Below, piece after piece: positions 32,930-43,844 of a DNA stretch of 64,000 nucleotides; the stretch's first letter is position 1, and each line of letters starts with the position of its first letter. Made by a program: the position numbers and the translations under genes. The DNA is taken from NCBI GenBank assembly GCA_965153455.1, contig OZ234495.1, forward strand, positions 14,938,875 through 15,002,874, written 5' to 3'. The DNA is from Sphagnum compactum (taxonomy: Eukaryota; Bryophyta; Sphagnopsida; Sphagnales). The notes beneath the pieces were generated by a model that was not told the origin of the DNA, made no database searches, and saw nothing but the letters and a program-made list of their open reading frames with translations.

Positions 32930-33540
32930 TCACGAATACATAGGCCAACTACTGAGTTCATTGTACAAAAGATGGTAAGTTCAACAAGAGAATCTGGCAT
33001 GAAGCATTTCTTGAAGAAGGAGAAAGACTTTTCATTTTCAACTCAGAAGCCCAAACTTTCACACACTCTAGAAGAAATTTTGCACATTGCAAGTAGTCTA
33101 CCTCAGAACCATTCTTTGGGAAGACCAACCACCTTGTAAAGCCAAGGTCTACTGCAGGATGCTCAAGAAGCAATTTGTGAATTTGAAAAATCAAGTCACA
33201 AATCCGGACCTGATGATGTACACATGTTGTTGATTGCTTACACTACACATGGACAGCATAGAAACGGGCTAAAATTTTTGAAGGATCTGCAGGCTTGGAG
33301 CCCAATTCCTTCTCACATTGCACTCTCATATCTATGCCTTTTTACCAGCTTGGGATTTCATGAAGGACTGTAACTATCATGAGATGCTCAAAAAGGGTAA
33401 AATCCCTGATGCACGAATGTATTCCAAACCGAGAGCTGTTCTGAAAGCTTTGCCAGACCAGAAGGCCAACGGAGGTGAACTGCAACAAGAGTCAATTTGG
33501 GAAAATCCCTCTAAGAATGCAACTTTTTTTTTGGAAACTT
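32930..33540 (+). pseudogene. Internally deleted copy of the EMB1006-like PPR gene
   Basis: Two parts of the gene at 15,805-18,963 are joined here on the opposite strand. About 32,940-33,120 matches parent residues about 164-221 (QKM..., TQK.ELS, EILHIA..LPQNHSL). About 33,121-33,540 then matches parent residues about 590-738: GLLQDAQEAICEFEK against GLLRDARDVIFEFEK, and HEMLKKGKIPDARMY against HEEMLKKGKSPDTKTY. Residues about 222-589 are missing. The reading frame is broken by a TAA at the junction and later shifts. Both parent exon borders fall outside the retained parts, so an RNA-mediated origin cannot be judged. Confidence 0.88.
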
Positions 33541-34993
33541 GAAAAACAACCAAGTCAATGCTTACTCCAATAGACTGAGAAACACAGTGGAAGCCTCACT
33601 GAAAGTTTACTGGTACATGGCAAAACTCACTTTTGAGTCCTTTTCTAGACTCCACAATGGGGTTCTGTATCCAACAGATCGTAGTAAGAGAATTGTGGCA
33701 CCAAAAAACCCTTGGTGTCTTGCTTTAGGTTTGGTCTTGTGTACCTATATGGTTGCAATGGTTTACAACTTGAAAGTCAGATGTTGCAGTGTCACATAAC
33801 AGAGCACCTGCTACTCCCATTGGTGATGCTGCACTGCACTATGCTTGCCGAGGACACTGTCAACGTTGCTGCTTGCTTGGTTGCACTGACAACTGATTCG
33901 TACAGTGTCCCCACTCCTGACTCTTTTATCCCGCAACAGGCAGTTAAGAGGACAAAACAAGCATTGCACAGCATACTTCTTTCTCTCTGTTTGTTTTCAG
34001 CATCATGAAGATGCATCCCATGGACTGTGTTACAACAATTGAATTGATTATGCATACTTGGAGACATATCATATTGCACAACTAATACTTTATCTCCTTA
34101 CTAGATCTGGTACTCGGTTCACCATGCAGCTTCAGCATTGGACACCAACTTTCAAGCAAATAATATTGGATTCTCCATTCCAAGCCTGAAGGAATGTAAC
34201 TCATAAGTAAGCAAATCCAGCAGCGTGTTGTTCTAAAATGGGCAATATTAGGTGAGACAGACAGCAAAAGGACTGAGTGTAGTGCCTTTCTCCATGTGGC
34301 AATTTGAAACAGAAATGGCTGATAGAGATAGCCCTTGGCCTCAGCTCATACTCATCTCAGTATCTGATATCCTAAATTAAACATGACTGCAGCTTCCAAA
34401 AGACAGACAGCATTTGCCCAAGATGTTTTTTTATTGCAACCAAGCAAATCCATGGCTGATGGGACAATCATGCAAATCCATGGATGATGGGATAATCATG
34501 CAATGATCTGTTTTCCGGACATCAAGTGATAGTCATGGTGATATAGGCCATGATTTGTCAGGCAATAATTCGGGGTGAAGGCACAGCTAATACAGGAATG
34601 AATTGTGCCATCCATATTGACATTCAAGTATCCTGATCGCTGGTAAGGAAATAAAATTTCCATGACCCTCTGTGTGAGGAAATGAAGAGGGTTATTATGC
34701 ACATCAGAAATCAACAACTGATTTGTCTATATGAACCCCAAACTCACCTCTCTCTCCACTTGACTTCTCCAGATCACATCAGCTTGTTCAAGCTGTATGT
34801 ATGCTTCTCTACTTCTCAAGGCGTGAGAAATCCTGACTAATGCCTTTTGGGGTCTGCAGGATATGCTACAATTCTTCTCTCCATTTCTTTCAGCCCTGGG
34901 CTGTGTATATCAATAAAGTGTCTGATGAACACCATAGAATGGGTGTAGAGGAAAGCAACACCTCTCACTTCCATAGCTTTGGTTATACAGGGC
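33541..34993. other. Sequence between the PPR pseudogene and the ALS3-like gene
   Basis: No recognisable coding region. 34,435-34,502 holds a two-copy tandem with AAATCCATGG(C/A)TGATGGGA. The last few hundred bases (about 34,750-34,993) are likely the 3' UTR of the minus-strand ALS3-like gene. Confidence 0.35.
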
Positions 34994-36292
34994 CTACTCT
35001 GCAATTAGCACCTTTGTCTCAAGCTGATATGTCTTTGTAAACAAAAAAGGCCGGCTCAAATATGTTGCCAACACACCGCTGAAAGTTGAAGCTCCGAGCA
35101 TCACATTCATCACCATGAGCTGCAGCTGGATTGCTTCCAAAGGTGATGCACCTCCCATGATAAGGCCTGTCATTGCTCCTGGCAAAGATATCAATCCGAC
35201 AGTCTTGGCATTATCGAGAGCAGGTGATAAACCCACAATGAGTGCTCTTTGCACTTGCTTCAATGATGCCTGCCGTGGAGTTGCTCCTAGTGCTAAAGCT
35301 GTTTCTATCAAACCTTGCTGTATACGTATGTCGTCATGCATCTGCTTCAGAACCAGCCCTGTCACTCTCATTGAAGTTCCCACCTACACACACAAGTGCA
35401 GGAACTTGTCAAAATTGGCAGCATTATTAGTAGAACCAGTATGCTGGAAGGATTAGGGGGTTTAGGGTTTAGAACAGTATAGAATGCACCTGAGGTACAT
35501 TATGAGCATATTAGCAAACCTTGAGTTGAGCAATTAGGAGGGCAGAGTACAAGAAAACTGGTTAATGTTGGAGAAACCATCTTGTGGATCTTGTGATTAC
35601 TTGAGGCATGGTAAGGTACTTGGTGGAGCAGCATTTTGTGAAAGTTTGAGAAAACTTACACAAGAAAATTTGGGTTACTAGTTAAGGAACATGTGTTGAG
35701 GGACAATCCATGATGAAGAAGCTCTGAGTGTAAGTGGGCATATCATCAGAGACAAACTATGTAACAGATCTACCGCTAACCTCTTCTTGATCACATGATT
35801 TCAGGTTTGATGGTAATTGGAAATTCCTACCATCATTCCAGCAATTGGTATGATGAATCTTGGTGTGAAGGGGAACAAATTCAATGCAACCAACAGTGTC
35901 AATGTGAAACTCGTCCCGACAAGAATGGAACCCCCAGCAATATAAGCTCCTCTTGGCACATGCTTTGCCCGTCTTCCAGCTGTGTTGCCTGCCACTGTGA
36001 CCATGAAAATGTATGCTATGAAGATCCACACAACATTTGGTTGCTTGAAGATGAACTCCAGAACAAAGCCGATGATTGAGAGTTGTATGATGCCTCGGAT
36101 GATGGAGATTGTCATCTCTCGGTCAATCCCAAGTTGCTGGTAGTATGACACAACAACTGCCCCTGCTACTGCCACTACTACTGCCAACAAAGGTTCCAGC
36201 ATTCCAATTGAATTATCAGCCCATAGCTTGTGCCTGTCAGTAGCCATCGACTGCTTGCTCAATGAGCCAAGACTAGTGTTGTTGCCCAGCAT
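34994..36292 (-). CDS. ALS3-like: ALS3/STAR2-like transporter membrane subunit (UPF0014/FetB family)
   Basis: Two coding exons: 36,292-35,831 (154 codons) and 35,383-34,994 (129 codons plus stop), giving 283 aa; Arabidopsis ALS3 is about 273. The splice is GGAATGATG/GTAGGA to TGTGTAG/GTGGGA, phase 0, rebuilding the conserved GMMVG. Several hydrophobic helices are visible (LEPLLAVVVAVAGAVVVSYY, VVWIFIAYIFMVTVAG, ILVGTSFTLTLLVAL). The family signatures ETALALGATPRQASL, TVGLISLPGAMTGLIMGGA and SPLEAIQLQ are intact. Family proteins pair with a half-size ABC ATPase (STAR1 in plants, FetA in bacteria); plant members are linked to aluminium tolerance. The ATG at 36,292 is the first after an upstream TAA; Met16 is an alternative start. 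The partner ATPase is not in this window. Confidence 0.93.
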
Positions 36293-38060
36293 CAGTGAAA
36301 GCCTTTAGTTGGACCCTCGCCCAAGTGAATAGAACTCTCAAAATACAAGTTTTGATAGTAGTAGTAATTTTGTGTTCCAGAATGAGCACCTTGATCTTAT
36401 CTCTGCTCTTCCATCTCAAGAACACTAACAAGTTTGGTGCTTTCTGCAGAAGTTGCCTGCAAATAGTCCATTGATGGTAGGCTCAATTTATCTTACACTG
36501 CACCTTGGTAAGTGTAAAACACCACCAGTCCAATCTTGTCACCAAGTCCTGAAAACTGTGGGCAATGCTCAAGGGATGGATTGCTCCTGAATTTTATGGG
36601 CTACAAATTGCTAGCCAAGGCTCCCCACCTCGTCCAGCAGGACCTGCCCCTCCCAAGAAGACAAAGCAAGGGGCCACACAAAATGACTCACTCACAACAG
36701 GAGCTGAAAACAAGCATGTTCAAACTCAGATTGGATAGCATCCAAAGAGCGATGTGATTTGCATTTCCTTTGGTGAGCTCTAACTATGAACTGGTAAGCA
36801 GGCTGGTCCCTGAAACCTACAAAATTGTCATGTTGCTTCTTCCTCTGGCAATAACTGTATACCAGTGATTTGTGATGGCCCAATTGATACCCATTATTGA
36901 ACTATTCTTCAATATGTTGGAATTGCACAAGACATTTGTGCTTGGACCAGAAAAACATAATGGGAGGTCCACCTGAGTACTAATGTGCTTAAATGTTTGT
37001 GGAGTTTAGCAATGGACTGTGCAAGTAGTCATAACTAAAACTCTGCAGAAGAGTCTCTGTCAGGTACTGAGAAGCAGATATACCGAACTAAGGGAAGAAA
37101 CTCAAATCACAATAAAGAAGAATGTAGCAACGTTTTTGTGTTAAGTTTCAGAACCTGATAGCGAACCTGACCTTCATTGATGCAACACACATGTGAGAAG
37201 CAAGCACTACTCCAAAACATGGCATCCATGACTAGGCCTATATGACTACACATGGCGTAAGCAACATGTTTGATTTGAATAGAAATGACATAAGTGACTA
37301 ACCCAGTCAAAAAGGATCAATCATGAATGCTGTGTTTTGACATAGAGAAATGAGACAAACTGGTGCAAACTATAAAACAGAATGCCAAGTATTGTACCAA
37401 CTGAGCAGATTGAAGAAAAAAGAACACAATCACGACTAAGGATGAGATGGGGTTATCGATCAGTAAAGCTTTCAAAACTCACAAGGTGTTACAGCAGCAA
37501 TTTAGTAACAATTGGAGAACATGATGTTCTTCCCTTCAAAGTGTTGCCGTATTTAAACAGGGCAAAAGTTTGGAGGAAAGATGGAAGGGATCTAAAGAGA
37601 AGAATCTACTGAATTCAATATTAAACAAAAATTGAGACAGTAAGAGAAGACGATCAATATGCATGACTCATGAGGGGAAGTCCATTGCATAGTCGAATTT
37701 TCTCCTCCTCTGGCAATTCTGGAATCAAAGTAATGGAAGACAATTGCCTACAATTAAGGGATCTGATACGGAGAGCAAGGATTCAATTCAGGAAAGGATC
37801 AGTAGTGTCAACAAGAAGAAGAAGGGAAAGTTCTCACCTGAAGCTGGGGTACAAAAAACGATGTTGCTGGAACTGGCACTGCTCCTCCTCATATAGCGGA
37901 ACAGAATCAGCAGCGATTGTTTTGGAACACAGCCATCTGCAGAACAAGTTTTGTAGTCGTCCATACAGCCCTGTTTCTTAGAACGCCGAACTCAGAAAGT
38001 CCATAGAAACGGAGCTTCCCGTGAGCAATTCTCCTCCGGCCTCTGATGCTTGTCTCTCGC
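36293..38060 (-). promoter_or_regulatory. Probable 5' UTR intron and leader of the ALS3-like gene
   Basis: On the minus strand a consensus donor, CTTCAG/GTGAGAAC (near 37,837), follows a GC-richer stretch (about 37,840-38,090) that has no conserved coding frame. A good acceptor, TATTTGCAG/GCAACT (near 36,458), lies about 165 bases before the ATG. I infer a leader exon near 37,840-38,060 and a 1.4-kb intron in the 5' UTR. The intron interior shows no gene. Confidence 0.45.
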
Positions 38061-38128
38061 TCTCAGAGGAAGTGAAATGCAAACTCTTGGTTCTGGGGAC
38101 GGTAAACCAGGTCCCCTAACCCAGGCCA

Positions 38129-38476
38129 GGCCAGAGAGTGAACGGGCACCAATGAATGAACCACTCAGTAAAGGATGGATGGTATGTGAACAAGAAACAA
38201 CTTTTCATTGAATGTAACACACAGTGGGGGTTAGCTATGTGGCCTAACCATCCATCCACATGTATCTATCTAATACTACCTGTTGAGTAGCCAGCCACCC
38301 AAGTGCCTTGACCTAACTACATAATAGTAAACCACTTATGTTCTTGACCTACTTAATTACCTATGATACTAACCCATATAGTTACATACCTAGTTACATA
38401 CCTAGTTACCTAGCTAGTGTGTGGTGGAAGTAGGAGGGTTTGCAGGATGAGTTATCGAGGTGGGTGCAGTTCATCC
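38129..38476. mobile_element. TIR-family element with TAGGTAG-type interior
   Basis: The left end GGCCAGAGAGTGAACGGGCA with a following CCAATGAATGAACC resembles the ends at 1,185, 2,272 and 14,024. The right end near 38,458-38,476 (AGGTGGGTGCAGTTCATCC) is its approximate reverse complement. The interior has CTACCTA/TAACTA repeats, the complement of the TAGGTAG blocks. This repeats the architecture of 1,185-1,558. The position is just upstream of the inferred ALS3-like leader. Confidence 0.5.
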
Positions 38477-38815
38477 ATCCGCAATTGCGTGATGACGGGG
38501 TTTTCAATGGATGGTGTTATGGGTGGGTGCTGTTGTTGGGTCACGAAATCTCCTAAACCTTGGTAATTAATTCATCAGTTGTGGTTCATCCACAGGATTT
38601 TGTGATGGATGATATCATTTACCCAGCTAGGCACTCTCCCAAGACCTCTTTCCCTCTCTCCCTTCTCTCTCTCTCTCTGTGCACCTGAATAGAACTTTGG
38701 AGCTGGTAGATGAAACCTCCATATTTGTGCTTGCAAACCGCACACAGGCCTCATGAGAAACACAGGTCTCATGTGCGTGTGTGTACTTTACACATGCATG
38801 CGCACCTTGAGCTAC

Positions 38816-39085
38816 AAAACTAATATGACCCGACACTAAGTTCGACCACCCATATTAATCAAAACTAATACAACCCGTTACTAAGTTAGACCACCCATAA
38901 TAATCAAAACTAATACAACTCAATACTAAGTTAGACCACCCATAATAATCAAAACTAATACAACCCAATACTAAGTTAGACCACCCATAATAATCAAAAC
39001 TAATACAACCCAATACTAAGTTAGACCACCCATAATAATCAAAACTAATACGACCCCATACTAACTTAGACCACCCATGATAATT
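38816..39085. repeat. 45-bp tandem repeat, six copies
   Basis: Units begin AAAACTAATA at 38,816, 38,861, 38,906, 38,951, 38,996 and 39,041, and contain ACTAAGTTAGACCACCCATA. The middle copies are nearly identical. Because 45 is a multiple of three, the minus strand shows a repetitive open frame with the period YYGWSNLVLGCISFD, which has no other sign of being coding. Confidence 0.92.
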
Positions 39086-41778
39086 AAACTGTAAGAGACC
39101 ACGTAAACTAAACCCCACATAACCTGGGCTCTTTGTGGGCAAATTTACGTTTTCATTAAGCCCGTGGTCGGTTTTTTTAGCCCGTGCTACTCAACAGGTA
39201 TCTCTGGTGAATACCTACCCAGTATCATGGGAAATTTTGTTCTTAAAAGAAAGTGCATTATTTTTATGCCATGTAATATCCTTGGCCACGGGTATTACCT
39301 GAATTAGGCTTGCCTCGGCTCCACCTTACACAAGCCCTAATAATATTCAGATAATGCCCACAGTCTCAATTGTTATCCTACTCTTTCATTCATTTTGAAA
39401 TTGTAATAAAAAAACTCTTTTGGTTGAAATTCTTACCAGGAAAGAAAAGGGGCTCATCTGACTCAACAAAGCACCTAGCAAAGGGGGGAAAGAAGGAACA
39501 AAAGAAAGAGAACCAAGCCAAAGTCCAAGCCAGAAGATCAAAACCCAAAGTGGGTCAAATTATGTTTCAAAGCTCCCACCAATTACAAAGAGACACGAAA
39601 AAGATGGAAAACTCGAAAGAATAATAAGCCTTGAAGACGCCTCACTTTTTTTTTCAAAAAAGAAAAAGCAATAAGCCTAAAAGAGGCCTCACTTACAACA
39701 ACAAAGCATCTCAAAATAGAGGCCACCTGAGCTCTCTCTGCAAAGCTACTTAGTTTCTTATTAATTCTTGCCTAATTACTTTTGAAAATGTGTTTAGGGT
39801 TTAGTGCTGGAGAGCTAAGATGCACCAGAAAAACAACACCTGGAGCTGTGGAGTTATTTTTGTTACTTACAAGTGGCATGACTTGGTATCACCAAACGCA
39901 GCTTCAGCCCTTTTTGAATTGTCCAATGGATTTGGTGATCAAAATGTGGGTTACAGATGGCAAGTCCTCGACTCCATTTCCATAGAAAGCACAAGCAGTA
40001 AACCCTACTAAGAGAATTCAATAACAATGTGTCTCTTTAGCATTATTGACTGGTCTAGTTTTTGATGAGTCTTGTAGACGGAACGGATTCAGGGGAAGCT
40101 TCATTTTTCATCCCCACGTCTTTTACTATATGTAATGCCCAATAGGTGGAATAGGGTTATTAATCCAGGCCAAACATAATGGCCTCCAATTTTAGAAGTA
40201 GAATTCCCATGCAACCAATGAGAAGTCATGTCATCATTGTCCTCCCCCTTTTTTTTTGGTGGGTTGGTGGGAGGGAGGGGGTTTTTGTTTTCTGGAGTTT
40301 TGTTATTGCCCCCAAGCTAATGGACGAACATGTGTAGATTTTGGGTGCACCCATTCAATTGATGGGTTGTTTTGAAATCTACCCATCTACTTGTTGGGTT
40401 TCTTCTCAAAAATATGAATGTTGAGTAACTGATTTAATCATGCCTCTCTTTAATTTAATTTTTTGGGGGTTGTCACTTGCCTTTTTGTATTACGAGGTTT
40501 CATATCACTATGGAATATAATTTTTAAAAATTCATATGACTAATTTTAACAATGAAATTTTTGATAAACATACAAATAATTAGCTTCAATTCCTTAAAAA
40601 TCTTATTAAAATGAGATTCTTAAAAAATTGATTTGAAAGATTGTGCGAGAATTGATTAAAATGAAACACATCGATTTTAAATAAATTAAAATTTTAATAC
40701 AAAAATTCGTTTTTGAAATATAAATGTTTTAAATTAATTTGATGTTATTTTAAAAACTTCAATATGGTTTTGATGAAGATTTAATAACAAAAAATAACAA
40801 TGAAACTAGTTTTTAATTGATTAATTTGTTTGTATTGTTGTTGTTTTTTATGTTGTAAAAATTTATCATCGACCTAAGATAGTAGACATGCATGTATGAT
40901 TTTAGCTTTACCAAGCATGTATAGGGCAAACACAACTAGTTGCTTGGGAAGGGGGAATATATTTTTGCTAATTTTTTTAATGATTTAACCATTTAGAGTG
41001 TTCACAACCCATGGGATTCCATGTGTGTCACACATTTTTCCATTGATGCCTACAATGTTTTTTCATTTACAAATATTGCTAGCTAGTTAGAAAAAAACGA
41101 AATGTTTTCAAAAAAAATTTATTCTTTATTTATTTGTTTGCACATGTATCTTAGAAGAAGTTCAAGGGAAAAAATATCAAGTGACCGCTTAATATTATCC
41201 ACCCAAAAAAATCACAAAACATTGCTAATTTCACAAAAGAAAAATTCTCAATATTTGGGGGAAATAGTATCAGGTTTTTTGAAAATAAAACTATTACCTT
41301 TAATATTACAACTATTAAACCTCCATTTCTTCAACCTTTTTTAGTACCTTTTCTTTTATAAATGCTTTGGAATTTTCCATTTCAAAATGAAACCAAATTA
41401 TCATAAATTTTTAATTTAAAAATTTAACTAATAAAGCACATTCCATAAATCTTTTTAATATCTTTTCAATAACTCTCCACCTTTTTCACCATTATTCTTG
41501 CCTCTTTTTCACATATGCAAATAAAAAGCTTCCCTTTCAAAGTGAAGTTAAATATGACCTTTCACATTAAAAAACTGTCATAAATAAAAATAAAACTATC
41601 ATCAATATTTAAAAAACTAGAATGATTGTAAAAATAAAATTTAAAGATTAATCTAACTTTACCTTTAAATGATTTTGGATGGTTAAGCATGAGAAGCACT
41701 GTAACGAAGAATGGTTTTCTACTACCTTTGCAAGCATGTGTGTGCATAAAGTTCGTTATGTTTGTGTGATGGGGATAT
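39086..41778. other. Intergenic stretch, no gene recognised
   Basis: A moderately GC-poor region becoming very AT-rich after 40,440. The lysine-rich frame at 39,370-39,624 reflects A-rich composition. Nothing else is supported. Confidence 0.45.
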
Positions 41779-41812
41779 AGATATATAGATATATATATAT
41801 ATATATATATAA
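41779..41812. repeat. TA-type microsatellite
   Basis: ATAGATATATAGATATATAT followed by an uninterrupted TA run to about 41,810. Confidence 0.9.
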
Positions 41813-42179
41813 GTTGTTTTAATTGATGATGTGCAATGTAATGTGAGGAACAAACCTAATTTTGATGACTTAAAATCAATTTCCCAATGAATTTTTTTTT
41901 GAGTGTTTAATGTTGTTGTTGATAGTTTTTAATATAACATTTTTATTATTGTATTTATTATGAGTAGTTTTAAATGTGAAATTATTTATATCAAAATTTT
42001 AATTTGAATAACCTTTATTATATAGTCTTTTTCATAATTATTTTTAGAATAAAGGAAAGCTCTTTTACATCAACTTTCCATGCTTGACCCAAAGCAATTT
42101 TCTATGCAAAAAATTTAGTTTAATGTAAGCAAATTTTTCATACAAGTAGTTTTTCAATTCAAATGCAAGTAATTTATCA

Positions 42180-42420
42180 ATGTGTGTGTGGATGTAACTA
42201 TTTGTTCGTGCATATTTGTGTAACCATATGTGTGCATAGTTGCATCAATGTGGGTGTATGTGATGTGTGATTGTGTGTGTGTGGGGTACAAGAAAACATA
42301 AATTCAAATGACTATGTGTGAGATGTTAACTTTGTGTGTGTGTATAAATGAAAATGATTATATGCATTTTTATGTGAATGTGTGGGTGTGTGTGTGTATA
42401 AATATGTGTTGTGTCATTTG
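42180..42420. repeat. TG-rich degenerate microsatellite region
   Basis: Scattered GTGTGTGTG runs (near 42,183, 42,273, 42,334 and 42,389) within ATGTG-rich sequence. Probably an expanded and decayed TG repeat. Confidence 0.7.
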
Positions 42421-43844
42421 TGCCTATTTGTGAGAAAATGAGGATGATCATTTTGTTTATTTTTGTGTGAAATTTGCCATGCATTGTAATAGAGATGATT
42501 CCACAAGCACCAAACACAAAGGTGTGTGATTAAACTTTGTTACTTTTTGAGGTGTCAAATGCATGTGTTAGTCAATTTGAAAGAGAATTTTTTATTATTT
42601 TTGGAATTTTGTATGAAACCCACAATTTCATGTAATTATTGTGAAGTTAAAGGTCATGGGTTTACATAGTTTGATACAAGTGTTTGAAGAATATGATAGG
42701 GAAAGAAATTTTTTCTTTTGGTGTGAAAAATTTACAACAAACATTTTGGAAAAACTTGTGTTTTTGGAAATTTTGTAAAGGTAATCACAACTTTAAGTTT
42801 GAAGACATTATCAATCAAGCTAGGATTATGAGGTATTGTGAGACTTTTGTAAAGAGTCTATGTACTAAAATTATGACTTATGTGAAATACTATAACAAAA
42901 TCCAATGTAATTGTTTTCATTGTTAGAAACTAAAATTAAATATATTTATTCGAACACCTATGAAGAAGAGCATTAGGTGGGCCACCCAAATTTTGTTTTT
43001 GGGCCTTTTGAAATGACCACGGGGTGGTCACCTCTTTTTTATTTAATTTTTAAAAATATTGATTTGTTCACTTTAGGCTTTCAAGAAAAAAACATTGGGT
43101 AGCAAGCTGATGCATTTCCTCCCACATCCGAGAAGAAGACCATCAAATAACTACCAAATGTTATTTTCAATTGTTATTTTTTTTAGGCAAGCAAGGAGAA
43201 GCCTTATGTTTCTTCCTACATATATGGCAAGAAGACCACCACTTTGACTACATCATAAAATTGGAAAATAAACATTACTCCTCATAAAAGCAACTAATTG
43301 CTTTTAACCAATATAACATGGGTCCATAAAATGAAAACAATTACATTACATCTAATTCTTCTAGTTCATGTAAATCATTATTTTAGCATGAAGACTTTGA
43401 TGCCAAAATTATTTGTTTCAAACCTACACCATAAACACTAGACCCATTACATGATGAACTACTTGTTTTATGGATAGAAACAACTATGTAAGCACTTCGT
43501 AGAAAGATTAGGTGAAATTCAAAAACTCTTGAAGAAATACTAGTGTGATCCATTTTTGCCCACATCTTCTCATCAAATCACACAATGATTTAAAAATCAA
43601 AATTTAAGTTCACAAAAATTGTTTTGCTTACTAAAAGGCCTAGATAAGGAATAAATGTTCTTTTTAAAATGATGTTTTGTACAAAGGTTTTAAATAGGCT
43701 CGAGAAATGTACACATATGTATGATTTAGAACATGTTCAAGAGGAAACAAATAAATAGAATATATGAGAAACAATTTAAGAACATTCATATGGACAAGGA
43801 TTTTTTTGTTTTCTAATGATATAAATCAATCAATTTGTAACAAC
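42421..43844. other. AT-rich stretch, no gene recognised
   Basis: An open frame at 42,684-42,926 has cysteines and aromatic residues but no recognisable domain. The rest is uninformative. Confidence 0.35.

Noticed and set aside
38855-39142. A 95-codon frame with a 15-residue repeat
   Set aside because: It mirrors the 45-bp minisatellite, whose unit is a multiple of three; no other coding evidence.
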